Origin: Celeribacter indicus
Lineage (GTDB): Bacteria > Pseudomonadota > Alphaproteobacteria > Rhodobacterales > Rhodobacteraceae
Assembly (NCBI RefSeq): GCF_000819565.1
Contig: NZ_CP004393.1
Location: 2,728,001 to 2,792,000 of the forward strand
Direction of reading: 5' to 3'
Length of the DNA: 64,000 nt
How positions within the stretch are numbered: position 1 is the first letter of the stretch; every line of letters starts with the position of its first letter. A model generated the notes under the pieces. That model made no database searches, was not told where the DNA came from, and saw only the letters and a list, made by a program, of their open reading frames with translations. The translations under genes were made by a program, and so were the position numbers. This document shows positions 52,033 to 60,420 of the stretch, one piece after another.

Positions 52033-53007
52033 TCACGGCCAAAGCATCCAGAGGTAGGCGACATATCCGGTTACAAGAACCGCGCCCTCACGCCGACCGA
52101 TCCTCAGGCCGGTAGCGGCAAACAGCACCAACAGAAGTGACACCGCCACCATCACGGGCGCGTCGAACCCTGCGATTTCGGATGGGACCTGTGACGGGGC
52201 GATAAGGGCGGTCGTTCCCCCGATCCCGAGAATGTTGTAAATGTTCGACCCGACCACGTTGCCGAACGCCACATCCCCATGGCGTTTCAAGGCGGCGATG
52301 ACCGACGTGATCAGCTCCGGCATGGAGGTGCCGACCGCCACGATGGTCAATCCAATCACCGTCTCGGAGACCCCGAACCCGCGCGCCAGCGCCACAGCTC
52401 CGCTCACAAGGAAAGATCCGCCAGCGACCACAAGTATCAAGCCGGCAAGGGCAATAAGAATGGGGACGGCGAGACGCTTCACCGCATGAGGCGGGGCGAG
52501 TCCCGGGTCGACCTCTGCCAGCGCCAGGCTCTTGTCGTGCAGGGCTCCTCCATCAGCCGCGCCCCTTTCCTGATGGATCACGAACCAGATGTAACCGATC
52601 AGCACGACCACGAGCCCTGCGCCCGCCATCCGCCCCATGGGCACGGCCCAGGCGAGCACCGCAAAGCCTGCTGCGACCGCCAGCATCACGATGGCATCCC
52701 TGCGAAGCGCGGACCGCGCAACAACGATCGGACAGATGAGGGCAGACACGCCTGCGATTAGAAGGATGTTCGCGATGTTGGAGCCCACAATATTGCCGTA
52801 AGCAATGCCCGGCGATCCGTTCAACCCCGCCTGCACCGATGTCACCAGCTCTGGCATTGAGGTTCCAAAACCCACGAGCGTCAGGCCGATCACCAGTGGT
52901 GAGATCCCGATGCGCTCGGCCGCCTGTACGGCCCCGCGCACCAGTAGCTCTCCCCCGGCAACCAGCAAAATCAGACCGCCCAGCAGCGGCACCCAGGTTT
53001 CAATCAT
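52033..53007 (-). CDS. Calcium/sodium antiporter (CaCA family)
   Basis: 324 residues from ATG 53007 (MIETWVPLLGG, GGAG upstream); the longer frame has no support. It has two inverted halves, each with the alpha-repeat signature: GFGTSMPELVTSVQAGLNG plus GNIVGSNIANILLI, and AVGTSMPELITSVIAALKRH plus GNVVGSNIYNILGI. About ten transmembrane helices. It exchanges Na+ for Ca2+ or similar cations at the inner membrane. Next to YnfA, it could be part of a small membrane cargo. Confidence 0.94.
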   Translation of the reverse strand: MIETWVPLLGGLILLVAGGELLVRGAVQAAERIGISPLVIGLTLVGFGTSMPELVTSVQAGLNGSPGIAYGNIVGSNIANILLIAGVSALICPIVVARSALRRDAIVMLAVAAGFAVLAWAVPMGRMAGAGLVVVLIGYIWFVIHQERGAADGGALHDKSLALAEVDPGLAPPHAVKRLAVPILIALAGLILVVAGGSFLVSGAVALARGFGVSETVIGLTIVAVGTSMPELITSVIAALKRHGDVAFGNVVGSNIYNILGIGGTTALIAPSQVPSEIAGFDAPVMVAVSLLLVLFAATGLRIGRREGAVLVTGYVAYLWMLWP

Positions 53008-53149
53008 GATTGCCACTCCACGGGCTGACGTCGACACGATCCCGATTATCTGGAAGGTCGCCCCCATCGCCGCAAGGTGCTGCGAAACATATATTTTTCC
53101 CGACCGCCGACCTCGGTGTGGCGCAGCAGGGCAGGACAGGCTCAGGGCA

Positions 53150-53473
53150 TCAGGCTGCGCGGGGACCAAGCAGGATGACGAAGGCGCCAAGGAGGCACAG
53201 ACTGCCCCCGGTCAGGTCCCACAGGGTCGGTCGCTGCCCCTCCATGCTCCACATCCAGAGCAGCGACGCGATGATGTAAACCCCACCATAAGCGGCAAAG
53301 GCGCGACCCGCGGCCTCGGTATCGATCAAAGCGAGCAGCCCGCCGAAGAGGACCAAGCTGGTCACGCCCGGCACGAGCCACCAGATCGAAGCGCCGCGCC
53401 ACCACGACCAGAGCGCGAAACAGCCTGCGATCTCGGCCAGGGCAGCCAGCGGGTAGATAAGAAAGGTCGTCAT
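53150..53473 (-). CDS. ynfA: YnfA family inner-membrane protein
   Basis: 107 residues, four hydrophobic helices, with the family signatures [17 protein letters not shown] and [15 protein letters not shown]. It resembles small multidrug-resistance transporters in fold; the transport role is debated. It precedes the antiporter gene on the same strand by about 140 bases. Confidence 0.93.
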   Translation of the reverse strand: MTTFLIYPLAALAEIAGCFALWSWWRGASIWWLVPGVTSLVLFGGLLALIDTEAAGRAFAAYGGVYIIASLLWMWSMEGQRPTLWDLTGGSLCLLGAFVILLGPRAA

Positions 53474-53670
53474 GCGTCATGTCTCCGATGGAAAGCACGT
53501 CTCATTGAGGGCGGATGAAGGCCCTGCTTGGACAACAGTCCAAGTTGCCTTTAAGCGCGGATCGTCCGCACCTCTGGAAAGAAATGCCGACGATCGGGCC
53601 GAGATTGCAAAACCCACCGCGCCGATAAGCCCCGGGAAACTCCTTGCATGTTTTCAACGCGACGTAAGGC

Positions 53671-53976
53671 TCAATCCCAAAGACCATCAGCGATCTCGCG
53701 CGCAATCATGGCCCGAGTTCTCATCATCACCTCATCGCCGCTCGTGTCGATATGACCGTAAAATCGGGCATGACCGCCATTCGCGGCCCAATCGGCGTAG
53801 CGGCAGTATTCTCGCTTTTCGAGGCGAAAGACACGCATATCTTCGGCCCAATGCGGTTTCGGCTCCACCACCACGGTGATGCCGTCGCGGGTTTCCTCCC
53901 AGGGCAGCGTGCGCTCCGAAGGCGGGTTGGCGCTGTCCTCGCGGAAGATCTGGTCAATATCGATCGTTGCAGGCAT
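53671..53976 (-). CDS. Hypothetical element protein, 101 aa
   Basis: 101 residues from ATG 53976 (MPATIDIDQIFREDSANPPS). Acidic front, then EETRDGITVVVEPKPHWAED, MRVFRLEKREYCRYADW and a helical end TRAMIAREIADGLWD. It is downstream of parB, with a terminator hairpin ending about 20 bases before its ATG, the same arrangement as at 39604. Function is unknown. Confidence 0.7.
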   Translation of the reverse strand: MPATIDIDQIFREDSANPPSERTLPWEETRDGITVVVEPKPHWAEDMRVFRLEKREYCRYADWAANGGHARFYGHIDTSGDEVMMRTRAMIAREIADGLWD

Positions 53977-53990
53977 CAGGATTCTCCAAA

Positions 53991-54017
53991 GAAAAAGCCC
54001 GGTCACGAGGACCGGGC
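53991..54017 (-). terminator. Intrinsic terminator of parB, just before the next start codon
   Basis: Minus strand: GCCCGGTC, loop CTCGT, GACCGGGC, then TTTTTCTTT. Perfect 8-bp stem. It lies 57 bases after the parB stop and about 20 before ATG 53976. Confidence 0.85.
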
Positions 54018-54073
54018 GCGTTTCTGAAACGGAAGAGATGTGGCGGGGCAGCCAACGCCGCCCCACCTGAAGA

Positions 54074-56200
54074 TCATTCGGCGGCGACCATTGGCTGCTC
54101 CTCGCCCTCCGTGGCGTCTTCATCCTCGCCATTGCCGGCAAGGAATTCAGGCAGATCATCCGCCTCCGTGTCGCCCCCGGCATCCACCGCGATATCGGCA
54201 TCGCGATCTACCATGCGCAGCGGCTCCGGCAACCAGCCGGTTTCGGCCAGCAGGCGCTCGGCCTCCGTGGCCATATCGCTCTTCTTCAAATGGTCGATGA
54301 GCTGGGCGGCCCGCTCGCCGGCGCCCTCACGCACCGCCTCGATGATCCGCGGCTTGGTCACGCGACCGAGATAGTTGCCGACGGTCGGCCGCCAGCCCAC
54401 CGCCACCATGTCGAGGCCCGTCGCCCGCGCCAGCCGGTCGGCCTGGGACAGGCGCACATCGAGCCCGTGCTGGCTGACGCCCATGCCGCCATATGGGTTG
54501 GGCTTCTCGTGCAGCGCATTGACGCCGAAGCTGACGCAATGGGCGAGCAACTCCATCCGGGTGTCGTCGTCCTGATCGACCAGCCAGTCCCAGAGTGCCG
54601 CATCGTCGGCCGGGATATGATCGCCCCAGCGTTCGTGCCGCTCGGCGATGGCGCGCGCCGAGACGCTCTCCCCCAGGTCATCGGCCTGCGCCGGGAAATG
54701 AACCTCCCGGACATGAGCCTCGAGGCACCCCCTGGTGGACTGCGGCAGGAAGCAATCGGTGACCAGCCGATGCAGCAGCGCCGTCAGAGCCACATGCGGG
54801 TTTATCGCCACGGCGTCGCGGAGCGCCAGCGTGCGATGCGCAGTCAACTCGCTGACGAGGCGATCGGGCAGAGGCCGGATGGTTTCGACCTCATCGTCCT
54901 CCTCGGGTTCGGTCGCCGTGCAACCCACCATGATGACCGCGCGCTGCACACCACCGGACTCGCCGCCCTCGGGAGAACACCCATCGGCCCCCTGCCCTTC
55001 CTGACCTTCCACCACCTCATCGTCGGCACGGACATAGCCGCGCTCGACGGCAAGCTGGCCGTCGTGGCGGAGGCTGACGAAGACACCGGCACGGGCCATC
55101 TGGTCCGCGTCATAGCGCATCGGCCGGTTTTCGAAGGCCTCCAGTGCCTCCTCGATCTCGCCGAGACGGACATCCACCTCGTCGGGGAACTCGTCGGCCT
55201 GGGCATATTCCGCCTCCAGCCCGTAGAACTCGTCCCGCAGCTTCTCGCGCTCGGCGCGTTCCTCGTCGGTCAGGTCGATGGTGGTGCCGGTCAGGCGACG
55301 CAGGCCACTTGTATGGCCATAGGGGAAATCCGCCGCGACCTCGATCCACTTCCAGCCCTCGGCGGCGATGGTTTCTGCCTCGGTCTTCAGCTTCTCGCCC
55401 GCCAGCCGGTCGAGCAGCACCGGGTCCTGAAGCCAGCCGCCATCGTCCTGCTGGAAGAGATCGCGCAGAACATAGCCGCCCGCCGCCTCATAGGCCTCGA
55501 TGCCGACGAAGAGCGTCCGCTTGTCGGAAGCGCGCACCGTGGTCTCGGTCAGCATGCGACGGATGGTGTAGGGCTCCTTCTGCCAGCCATCCTTGATCGC
55601 CTCCCAGACCTGTTCTTGGCGGGCGTGGTCGTCAGAAACGGTGAAGGCCATGAGCTGTTCCAGCGTCATGCCGTCCTCGGCATAGGTCTCGAGCAGCGCC
55701 GGCGAGACCGAGACCAGGCGCAGGCGCTGCTTCACCACCTTGGCGTCGACGAAGAAGGCCGCGGCGATTTCATCCTCGCTCATGCCCTTCTCACGAAGGA
55801 CCTGGAAGGCGCGGAACTGGTCGAGCGGATGCAGTGGCGCGCGCTCGATATTCTCGGCCAGCGAAACCTCGTCGATTAGGATATCGTCTCCGGCCTCCGA
55901 GACGGTACAGGGAACCGGCGCGGTCTTGTTAAGGCGCTTCTGTTTCACCAACAGTTCCAGCGCACGATAGCGGCGGCCGCCAGCCGGCACCTCGAAGAGG
56001 CCGGTTTCCTGCCCTTCGGCGTCGAGCTCGGGCCGGACATGCAGGGACTGGATCAGCCCGCGGCGGGCGATGGACTCGGCCAGTTCCTCGACCGAGATGC
56101 CGGCCGTCACCCGCCGGACGTTGGACTGGCTGAGCACCAGCTTGTTGAAGGGGATGTCGCGCGAGGACGACATGGTGATTTTCTGCGTGGCAGTGGCCAT
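54074..56200 (-). CDS. parB: ParB/RepB-type partition-like DNA-binding protein (large)
   Basis: 708 residues. The ParB N domain (about 15-120) has LVLSQSNVRRV, GLIQSLHVRPE, VPAGGRRYRALELL and EVSLAENIERAPLHPLDQF. An HTH/KorB-like part follows (MSEDEIAAAFFVDAKVVKQR). The long remaining 500 residues, with acidic linkers and a poorly known C-terminal region, are typical of element-encoded ParB-like proteins, roughly twice the size of chromosomal ParB. It may act in stability or as nuclease or regulator. The hairpin leader (copy B) covers the ribosome site; a terminator follows. Confidence 0.92.
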   Translation of the reverse strand: MATATQKITMSSSRDIPFNKLVLSQSNVRRVTAGISVEELAESIARRGLIQSLHVRPELDAEGQETGLFEVPAGGRRYRALELLVKQKRLNKTAPVPCTVSEAGDDILIDEVSLAENIERAPLHPLDQFRAFQVLREKGMSEDEIAAAFFVDAKVVKQRLRLVSVSPALLETYAEDGMTLEQLMAFTVSDDHARQEQVWEAIKDGWQKEPYTIRRMLTETTVRASDKRTLFVGIEAYEAAGGYVLRDLFQQDDGGWLQDPVLLDRLAGEKLKTEAETIAAEGWKWIEVAADFPYGHTSGLRRLTGTTIDLTDEERAEREKLRDEFYGLEAEYAQADEFPDEVDVRLGEIEEALEAFENRPMRYDADQMARAGVFVSLRHDGQLAVERGYVRADDEVVEGQEGQGADGCSPEGGESGGVQRAVIMVGCTATEPEEDDEVETIRPLPDRLVSELTAHRTLALRDAVAINPHVALTALLHRLVTDCFLPQSTRGCLEAHVREVHFPAQADDLGESVSARAIAERHERWGDHIPADDAALWDWLVDQDDDTRMELLAHCVSFGVNALHEKPNPYGGMGVSQHGLDVRLSQADRLARATGLDMVAVGWRPTVGNYLGRVTKPRIIEAVREGAGERAAQLIDHLKKSDMATEAERLLAETGWLPEPLRMVDRDADIAVDAGGDTEADDLPEFLAGNGEDEDATEGEEQPMVAAE

Positions 56201-56207
56201 GTCAGGG

Positions 56208-56260
56208 TCTCCGTGACGGACGCCGGGGAGCCTCTCTCTCCGGCAACCAGCCCGTCACGA
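56208..56260 (-). promoter_or_regulatory. Hairpin leader with Shine-Dalgarno in 3' arm (copy B, before parB)
   Basis: Minus strand: CGTGACGGGCTGG ... GGCGTCCGTCACGGAGAC. The arms CGTGACGG and CCGTCACG pair perfectly; GGAG is at the base of the 3' arm, 8 bases from ATG 56200. Confidence 0.65.
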
Positions 56261-56316
56261 ACCCCCCACCCTCCTTTCCCTCTCATGGCCGAGCCGAGGA
56301 TGATCGCGCAGACCCA

Positions 56317-56805
56317 TCAGAGGTCGCCGCGGGCGCGCAGGATGGTCTCCCGGCCAGCCCCGGTGATGATGTGGTCGTGCAGTATCACCCCCAGGGACGC
56401 AGAGGCGTTTCGGATTTCTTTCGTCATCGCGAGGTCGGCCGCCGAGGGTTCGGGATCGCCGGCCGGATGATTGTGGACGATGATCAGCGCCGAGGCATTG
56501 AGCGACAGGCATCGCCGCAGCACCTCCCGGGGATAGACCGGGACATGATCGACTGTGCCGATGGCGAGGCATTCGTCGGAGATCAGCCGGTTCCTCCGGT
56601 CGAGATAGAGGACATGGAAGCGCTCCACATCACCTCTGATGGTGAGGGCGCAATAGTCGAGCACCGCCTGCCAGGACGACAGGACAGGGTTCTGATTGAG
56701 GTGGCGCAGCAGGATCTGCCGGGCCTCGTAGACCACGGCCTGCTCCTGGGCGGAGAACCGGAGCGGCTGCGGTTCGATGGCGGATATTCTCGTGTTTCGT
56801 GTCAT
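56317..56805 (-). CDS. radC: RadC family JAMM/MPN protein
   Basis: 162 residues from ATG 56805 (GGAG upstream). The JAMM-type metal site is visible as IVHNHPAGDPEPSAADL (H111, H113, D124), with PREVLRRCLSLNASALI before it. RadC-like proteins occur on most Tn4371-like elements; the old repair role is not supported and their real function is unknown. It lacks the HhH domain of the chromosomal protein, as is common for element copies. Its leader resembles, in weaker form, that of parB and ardC. Confidence 0.93.
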   Translation of the reverse strand: MTRNTRISAIEPQPLRFSAQEQAVVYEARQILLRHLNQNPVLSSWQAVLDYCALTIRGDVERFHVLYLDRRNRLISDECLAIGTVDHVPVYPREVLRRCLSLNASALIIVHNHPAGDPEPSAADLAMTKEIRNASASLGVILHDHIITGAGRETILRARGDL

Positions 56806-56813
56806 GGTCCTGT

Positions 56814-56863
56814 TCTCCAACGGGCAGCCGGCCGGGCGCCGAGCTTTCAGCGCGTCACGAGGA
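56814..56863 (-). promoter_or_regulatory. Degenerate copy of the hairpin leader (copy C, before radC)
   Basis: Minus strand: CGTGACGCGCTGAAAGC ... GGCGCCCGG ... CCCGTTGGAG. It shares the start and end blocks of copies A, B and D and the same GGAG-to-ATG distance, but the arms no longer pair well. Confidence 0.45.
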
Positions 56864-56915
56864 GAAGCGCCGCCCTCTTCCTTCGAAGAGCGCGGCGCAG
56901 AAGCTGCAGAACCCC

Positions 56916-57311
56916 TCAGGAACGCCGGGGCTCCGCATCGGGGCGTGTCCCGCCTGGCAGACGGCCCGAGCGATAAAGCAGGCGTTCTGCATCGCGAATG
57001 CTGCCGGTTTCGCGGGCGGCCTTGGCCCAGACCGAGATCGGGAAGTCCCCCGTGAACAGCAGATCCCGCTCGATACCCATGCCGAAGGGCAGCCGGATCG
57101 AGCGCAGTTCGTTGAGGCTCCAGGAGCCAAGTTCGGGGTAGCCAATGTCGGCCAGGCCAAACATGATGTCACCGTCCTCGTCGAGCTCGGTCGCAAGCCA
57201 GACACCGGCGCCAAAGGGATTGAAGAACTTCACGACCGGAATGTGATCCTGATCGCGATCGCGGCCATTCGCCAGCAAGCGGTCACGCTGTGTGTCGGTC
57301 AGGAGGATCAT
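56916..57311 (-). CDS. DUF2958 family protein
   Basis: 131 residues, MILLTDTQRDRLLANGRDRD, with the family pattern PVVKFFNPFGAGVWLATELD and FGLADIGYPELGSWSLNEL. Element and plasmid specific, of unknown function, very often encoded next to ardC. Start overlaps the ardC stop (ATGA), so the two are co-translated. Confidence 0.9.
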   Translation of the reverse strand: MILLTDTQRDRLLANGRDRDQDHIPVVKFFNPFGAGVWLATELDEDGDIMFGLADIGYPELGSWSLNELRSIRLPFGMGIERDLLFTGDFPISVWAKAARETGSIRDAERLLYRSGRLPGGTRPDAEPRRS

Positions 57312-58270
57312 GCCGCAGCCCTCCCTTCCGTCGGGGTCTGCCGCTCAACATCGGTGCTGTCGTCGGGCAGATGGGCCAGCAGCCAGTCGGCCGCCTTGCT
57401 GGCCTGCGAGGCGGCGCGGACGATGGCCCGCGAATCCTCGCGCATCACCTCCAGCCAGGAGCCGATGTAATCGGCGTGGCGCACAGTCGGGACGATCCCG
57501 AGCGAGGCGCAACAGAACGCGCTCGAAATCTCGGCGATCAGTTCCTCGAAGGCGTATTTCTTCGTGCCGAAGCCGCCCGAGAAATCCCGAGCCAATCGGG
57601 AGCTATGCCCCGTTGCGTGCCCGATTTCGTGCAGCGCCGTGCGGTGCCAGTTAATCGGCTCGAAATACGCTTGCGGAGGTGGCACCTGTACATAATCCTG
57701 CGATGGGACATAAAAGGCGCGGTTGCCGCCGATCCGAAAGTCGATGCCGGTCGCCCCGATCAGCGCTTCGACCCGCGGCTCGATCAGCCCGGGGGGTGGC
57801 GGCGGCGCCTCAACGGCGATGTCGTCGGGCAGCCCCTCGCATTGCGCCGCATTGAACACGGTAAAGCGCTTCAGGAACGGGATGCTGTTTGCATCTTCTC
57901 CGGTCTCCCGCGCGCGGCGCTTCTCGTCTTCAGGCGTGAAACGGTCGGCATAGACGACGGTCGTGCCCCGCTCGCCCTTGCGGACATTGCCGCCGAGCGA
58001 CAGCGCCTGGCGGAAGGTCAGCCACTGCTGGGTTGGATAGCCCTGCTGGATGACGGCACCCCAGAGGATCAGGACGTTGATCCCGGAATATTGCCAACCC
58101 GTGCTGGCGTTGCGCGGCATGGCGAGCGGCGCCTGCGCCGCCGCCGTTCCCCAGGGCTGGGCCCAGGGCAGCCGGCCCTCCTCCAGCTCGGCGATGATCT
58201 TGTCGGTAATGTCGTCATAAAGGTTCGTGCGCGGGCCGCTTTTGCGGGCTGCGCGATGCTCTCTGGCCAT
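57308..58270 (-). CDS. ardC: ArdC family antirestriction protein
   Basis: 320 residues. The N-terminal ssDNA-binding domain has LPWAQPWG, NASTGWQYSGINVLILWGA and GERGTTVVYADRF. The C-terminal zincin-like domain has HEIGH at 214-218 and a downstream glutamate in FEELIAEISSAF. ArdC proteins coat incoming single-stranded DNA and protect it from restriction in the recipient. First gene of the ardC-DUF2958 unit, with the hairpin leader (copy D) covering its ribosome site. Confidence 0.94.
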   Translation of the reverse strand: MAREHRAARKSGPRTNLYDDITDKIIAELEEGRLPWAQPWGTAAAQAPLAMPRNASTGWQYSGINVLILWGAVIQQGYPTQQWLTFRQALSLGGNVRKGERGTTVVYADRFTPEDEKRRARETGEDANSIPFLKRFTVFNAAQCEGLPDDIAVEAPPPPPGLIEPRVEALIGATGIDFRIGGNRAFYVPSQDYVQVPPPQAYFEPINWHRTALHEIGHATGHSSRLARDFSGGFGTKKYAFEELIAEISSAFCCASLGIVPTVRHADYIGSWLEVMREDSRAIVRAASQASKAADWLLAHLPDDSTDVERQTPTEGRAAA

Positions 58271-58277
58271 CGGAATG

Positions 58278-58330
58278 ATCTCCGCGACGGGCGCCGGAGG
58301 CCTCTCCTCCAGTCCTCAACCCGTCACGGA
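58278..58330 (-). promoter_or_regulatory. Hairpin leader with Shine-Dalgarno in 3' arm (copy D, before ardC)
   Basis: Minus strand: CCGTGACGGGTTGAGG, inner GGAGG-AGAGG-CCTCC stem, then GGCGCCCGTCGCGGAG. CCGTGACGGG pairs with CCCGTCGCGG (one G-U). GGAG ends 9 bases before ATG 58270. Confidence 0.7.
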
Positions 58331-58579
58331 AAACCCGCCCGCACTCTCACTCTCAGGGGGCGTTGCGGGGCCTCCCCACTGATGGGGGTGCGTCGGCAAC
58401 GCCAGTGCCGACCAAGGGGAAGGCTTTCCCCTCCCGGTTGGTCATAGTATCCCTTCACACACTTCAGGTGCCCCCCGATCCAACGCCCCCGTCCGATTTG
58501 CGCTCTATGCTATCCGTCTCCCCGACAACCGGCTGCGCGCCCTTCTCCCATCTATGCGATCGTGTTTCATTCCGGGATC

Positions 58580-58843
58580 ATGAACACGGCGTTTCTCTTG
58601 ATAGCGATGTATTCCGGGCGACCGATCATTCCCGCTGAGGATGTCGCCAGGGATTTTTTCGGTCTGAGTACCGACAAGTTCATCCGCAAAGTCTCGGCCG
58701 GTTCCATCGCCCTTCCTCTCGTCCGCATGGAAGCGTCGCAGAAATGCGCCAAAGGCGTCCATATCGATGATCTGGCCGAGTACCTGGACAAGAGGCGGGC
58801 TGCAGCCGTCAAGGAATGCCTGCAACTGCAGGGCCTTCGGTAA
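58580..58843 (+). CDS. PrtN-like (pyocin activator family) protein
   Basis: 87 residues from ATG 58580 (MNTAFLLIAMYSGRPIIPAE); a GTG 18 bases upstream is the alternative. It follows the PrtN pattern through KFIRKVSAGSIALPLVRMEA and KGVHIDDLAEYLDKRRAAAV. PrtN activates pyocin genes in Pseudomonas; the many element-borne homologues are short DNA-binding proteins of unknown target. Divergent from ardC. Confidence 0.88.
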   Translation: MNTAFLLIAMYSGRPIIPAEDVARDFFGLSTDKFIRKVSAGSIALPLVRMEASQKCAKGVHIDDLAEYLDKRRAAAVKECLQLQGLR

Positions 58844-58931
58844 GCGTGTTCCCATCTGAAAATCGCCGAAGGCCAGCCTGCTGCCCATGGCACGAAGCGA
58901 CCACCCTCCTCACCTCGCCCGACAGCACGGA

Positions 58932-58968
58932 TTGAATTCTGTCAGAAAACTGCGTATATTTCTGACAG
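58932..58968 (+). promoter_or_regulatory. abiE promoter overlapping a perfect palindromic operator
   Basis: -35 TTGAAT (58932-58937), 17-base spacer, -10 TATATT (58955-58960). The palindrome CTGTCAGAAA (58939-58948), 10-base centre, TTTCTGACAG (58959-58968) covers the spacer and -10. AbiEi antitoxins are known to repress their own promoter by binding inverted repeats; this is the obvious site. Confidence 0.8.
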
Positions 58969-58978
58969 GAGAACGATC

Positions 58979-59572
58979 ATGCAGCGCCTTGCCGAACAGA
59001 TATTGACCCATGCAGAAGGGCTTCCGGAAGGAGCGCCACTTGCCGCAAAGGGCCTGTTGCACCTCGGCAGCCGTGCCGGTGTGGATCAGGCCTTGTCGCG
59101 CCTCGCCGAGCGCGGTCAGTTGATCCGTGCCGGGCGCGGGGTTTACCTGCGACCAATCAAAAGCCGGTTTGGAACGCGCGCGCCGTCCGTGGAACAGGCT
59201 GTCGAGGCCCTCGCGGCGCAACGTGGCGAAGTCATCGTTCCAACCGGCGCCGCCGAAGCGAATGCACTCGGCCTGACCACGCAAGTGCCTGTTCGCTCCG
59301 TGTACCTGACCTCGGGTCGCAGCCGCACGCTCTCATTGGGCAAACAACTCGTGGAACTGCGCCACGCCCCCCGATGGCAACTCGCCCTCGGGAAGAGGCC
59401 GGCTGGCAGTGCTGTTCGCGCCCTGGCCTGGCTCGGGCCGGAACAGGCAGAGACAGCTCTGAGATCGCTGAAGCAGAAACTGCCCGCAGCGGCGTTTGAC
59501 GAATTGGTAACCGCAGCACCGCAGTTCCCGACCTGGCTTGCACGCAGTGTCGGAAAGGCGGCGCATGTCTGA
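58979..59572 (+). CDS. abiEi: AbiEi antitoxin (DUF6088)
   Basis: 197 residues with AGGAG 8 bases upstream. N-terminal winged helix (residues about 1-60: AKGLLHLGSRAGVDQALSRL, then GQLIRAGRGVYLRP), followed by the AbiEi C-terminal domain (PTGAAEANALGLTTQVPVRS, YLTSGRSRTLSLGKQLVEL). It is intact and preceded by its operator. It represses the operon and counteracts the nucleotidyltransferase toxin AbiEii, whose gene follows with an 8-base overlap but is broken. Confidence 0.93.
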   Translation: MQRLAEQILTHAEGLPEGAPLAAKGLLHLGSRAGVDQALSRLAERGQLIRAGRGVYLRPIKSRFGTRAPSVEQAVEALAAQRGEVIVPTGAAEANALGLTTQVPVRSVYLTSGRSRTLSLGKQLVELRHAPRWQLALGKRPAGSAVRALAWLGPEQAETALRSLKQKLPAAAFDELVTAAPQFPTWLARSVGKAAHV

Positions 59573-60420
59573 ACCCTTCCTGTCGTTGTCGTCTGCAGAC
59601 CGCAAGGAGGCCCTGGCCGTCGCTGCAGATCGCTCCGGGCGGCCCGCGCACCTGCTCGAAAAGGACGTCTGGGTTGTCTGGCCCTTCAGACCCTCTTCAG
59701 GTCCGAGCTTGGTGAGCACCTCGTCTTCAAGGGCGGAACATCCCTTTCCAAAGCCTATGGGGCGATCAAACGCTTCTCCGAAGACGTTGATCTGACCTAT
59801 GACATTCGGGCAATCGCGCCTGATCTGGTGGGCGAACGCTCCGAAGCCCTGCCAACCACACGCAGCGAGGAAAAGCGCTGGTCGAAAGCTGTCCGGGATC
59901 GCTTGCCGAAATGGGTCGACGAAACGACACAGCCCTTGATCCAGGACGCCATTGAAGCGCAGGGGCTCCCCGCCTCGACACGGGCAGATGGCGACACGCT
60001 TTTCATCGGTTACGAGGCCGCCTCTTCTGGCCCCGGCTATGTCGCCCCCAAGCGTAATGCTGGAATTCGGCGCGAGATCGACCGGCGAGCCTGCGTGACG
60101 TCTCCTGCGACGCGAACGGGCTGATCGACGGCGTGACCTTTCCAACCGCGACACCGCGCGTGATGCATGCCGAACGAACCTTTTGGGAGAAGGCCACGGC
60201 GATCCATGTTTTCTGCGTCCAGGGACGGCTCCGCGGGGAGCGCTTCGCACGCCATTGGCATGACCTGGTACGCCTCGACGATGCAGGCATCGCGGATGTG
60301 GCTATTTCCGACCGCGGCCTCGGCTCTGCAGTAGCGCGGCACAAGCGCATGTTCTTTCCGGAGAAGCTACTGAGGCATCTCGATCTTCCATCGCCTACTC
60401 GATTTTGGTGTCATTCGCCG
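59565..60420 (+). pseudogene. AbiEii toxin gene (nucleotidyltransferase), multiply frameshifted
   Basis: Starts MSEPFLSLSSADRKEALAVA inside the antitoxin stop. One base is missing near 59682 (after DVWVVW); the next frame then reads ALQTLFRSELGEHLVFKGGT, SLSKAYGAIKRFSEDVDLTY with the GG(T)S and DVD nucleotidyltransferase motifs intact, through GYVAPK. Further shifts near 60045 and 60095 are needed to reach DVSCDANGLIDGVTFPTATP, ERTFWEKATAIHVFC and RHKRMFFPEK, after which the expected C-terminus is lost. No full-length toxin can be made. Confidence 0.85.

Noticed and set aside
54290..55879. Open frame of 529 codons antisense to parB, and 581 codons at 32653-34398 antisense to the giant helicase
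   Set aside because: Same artefact; no ribosome site or recognisable domain, while the opposite strand encodes conserved proteins.
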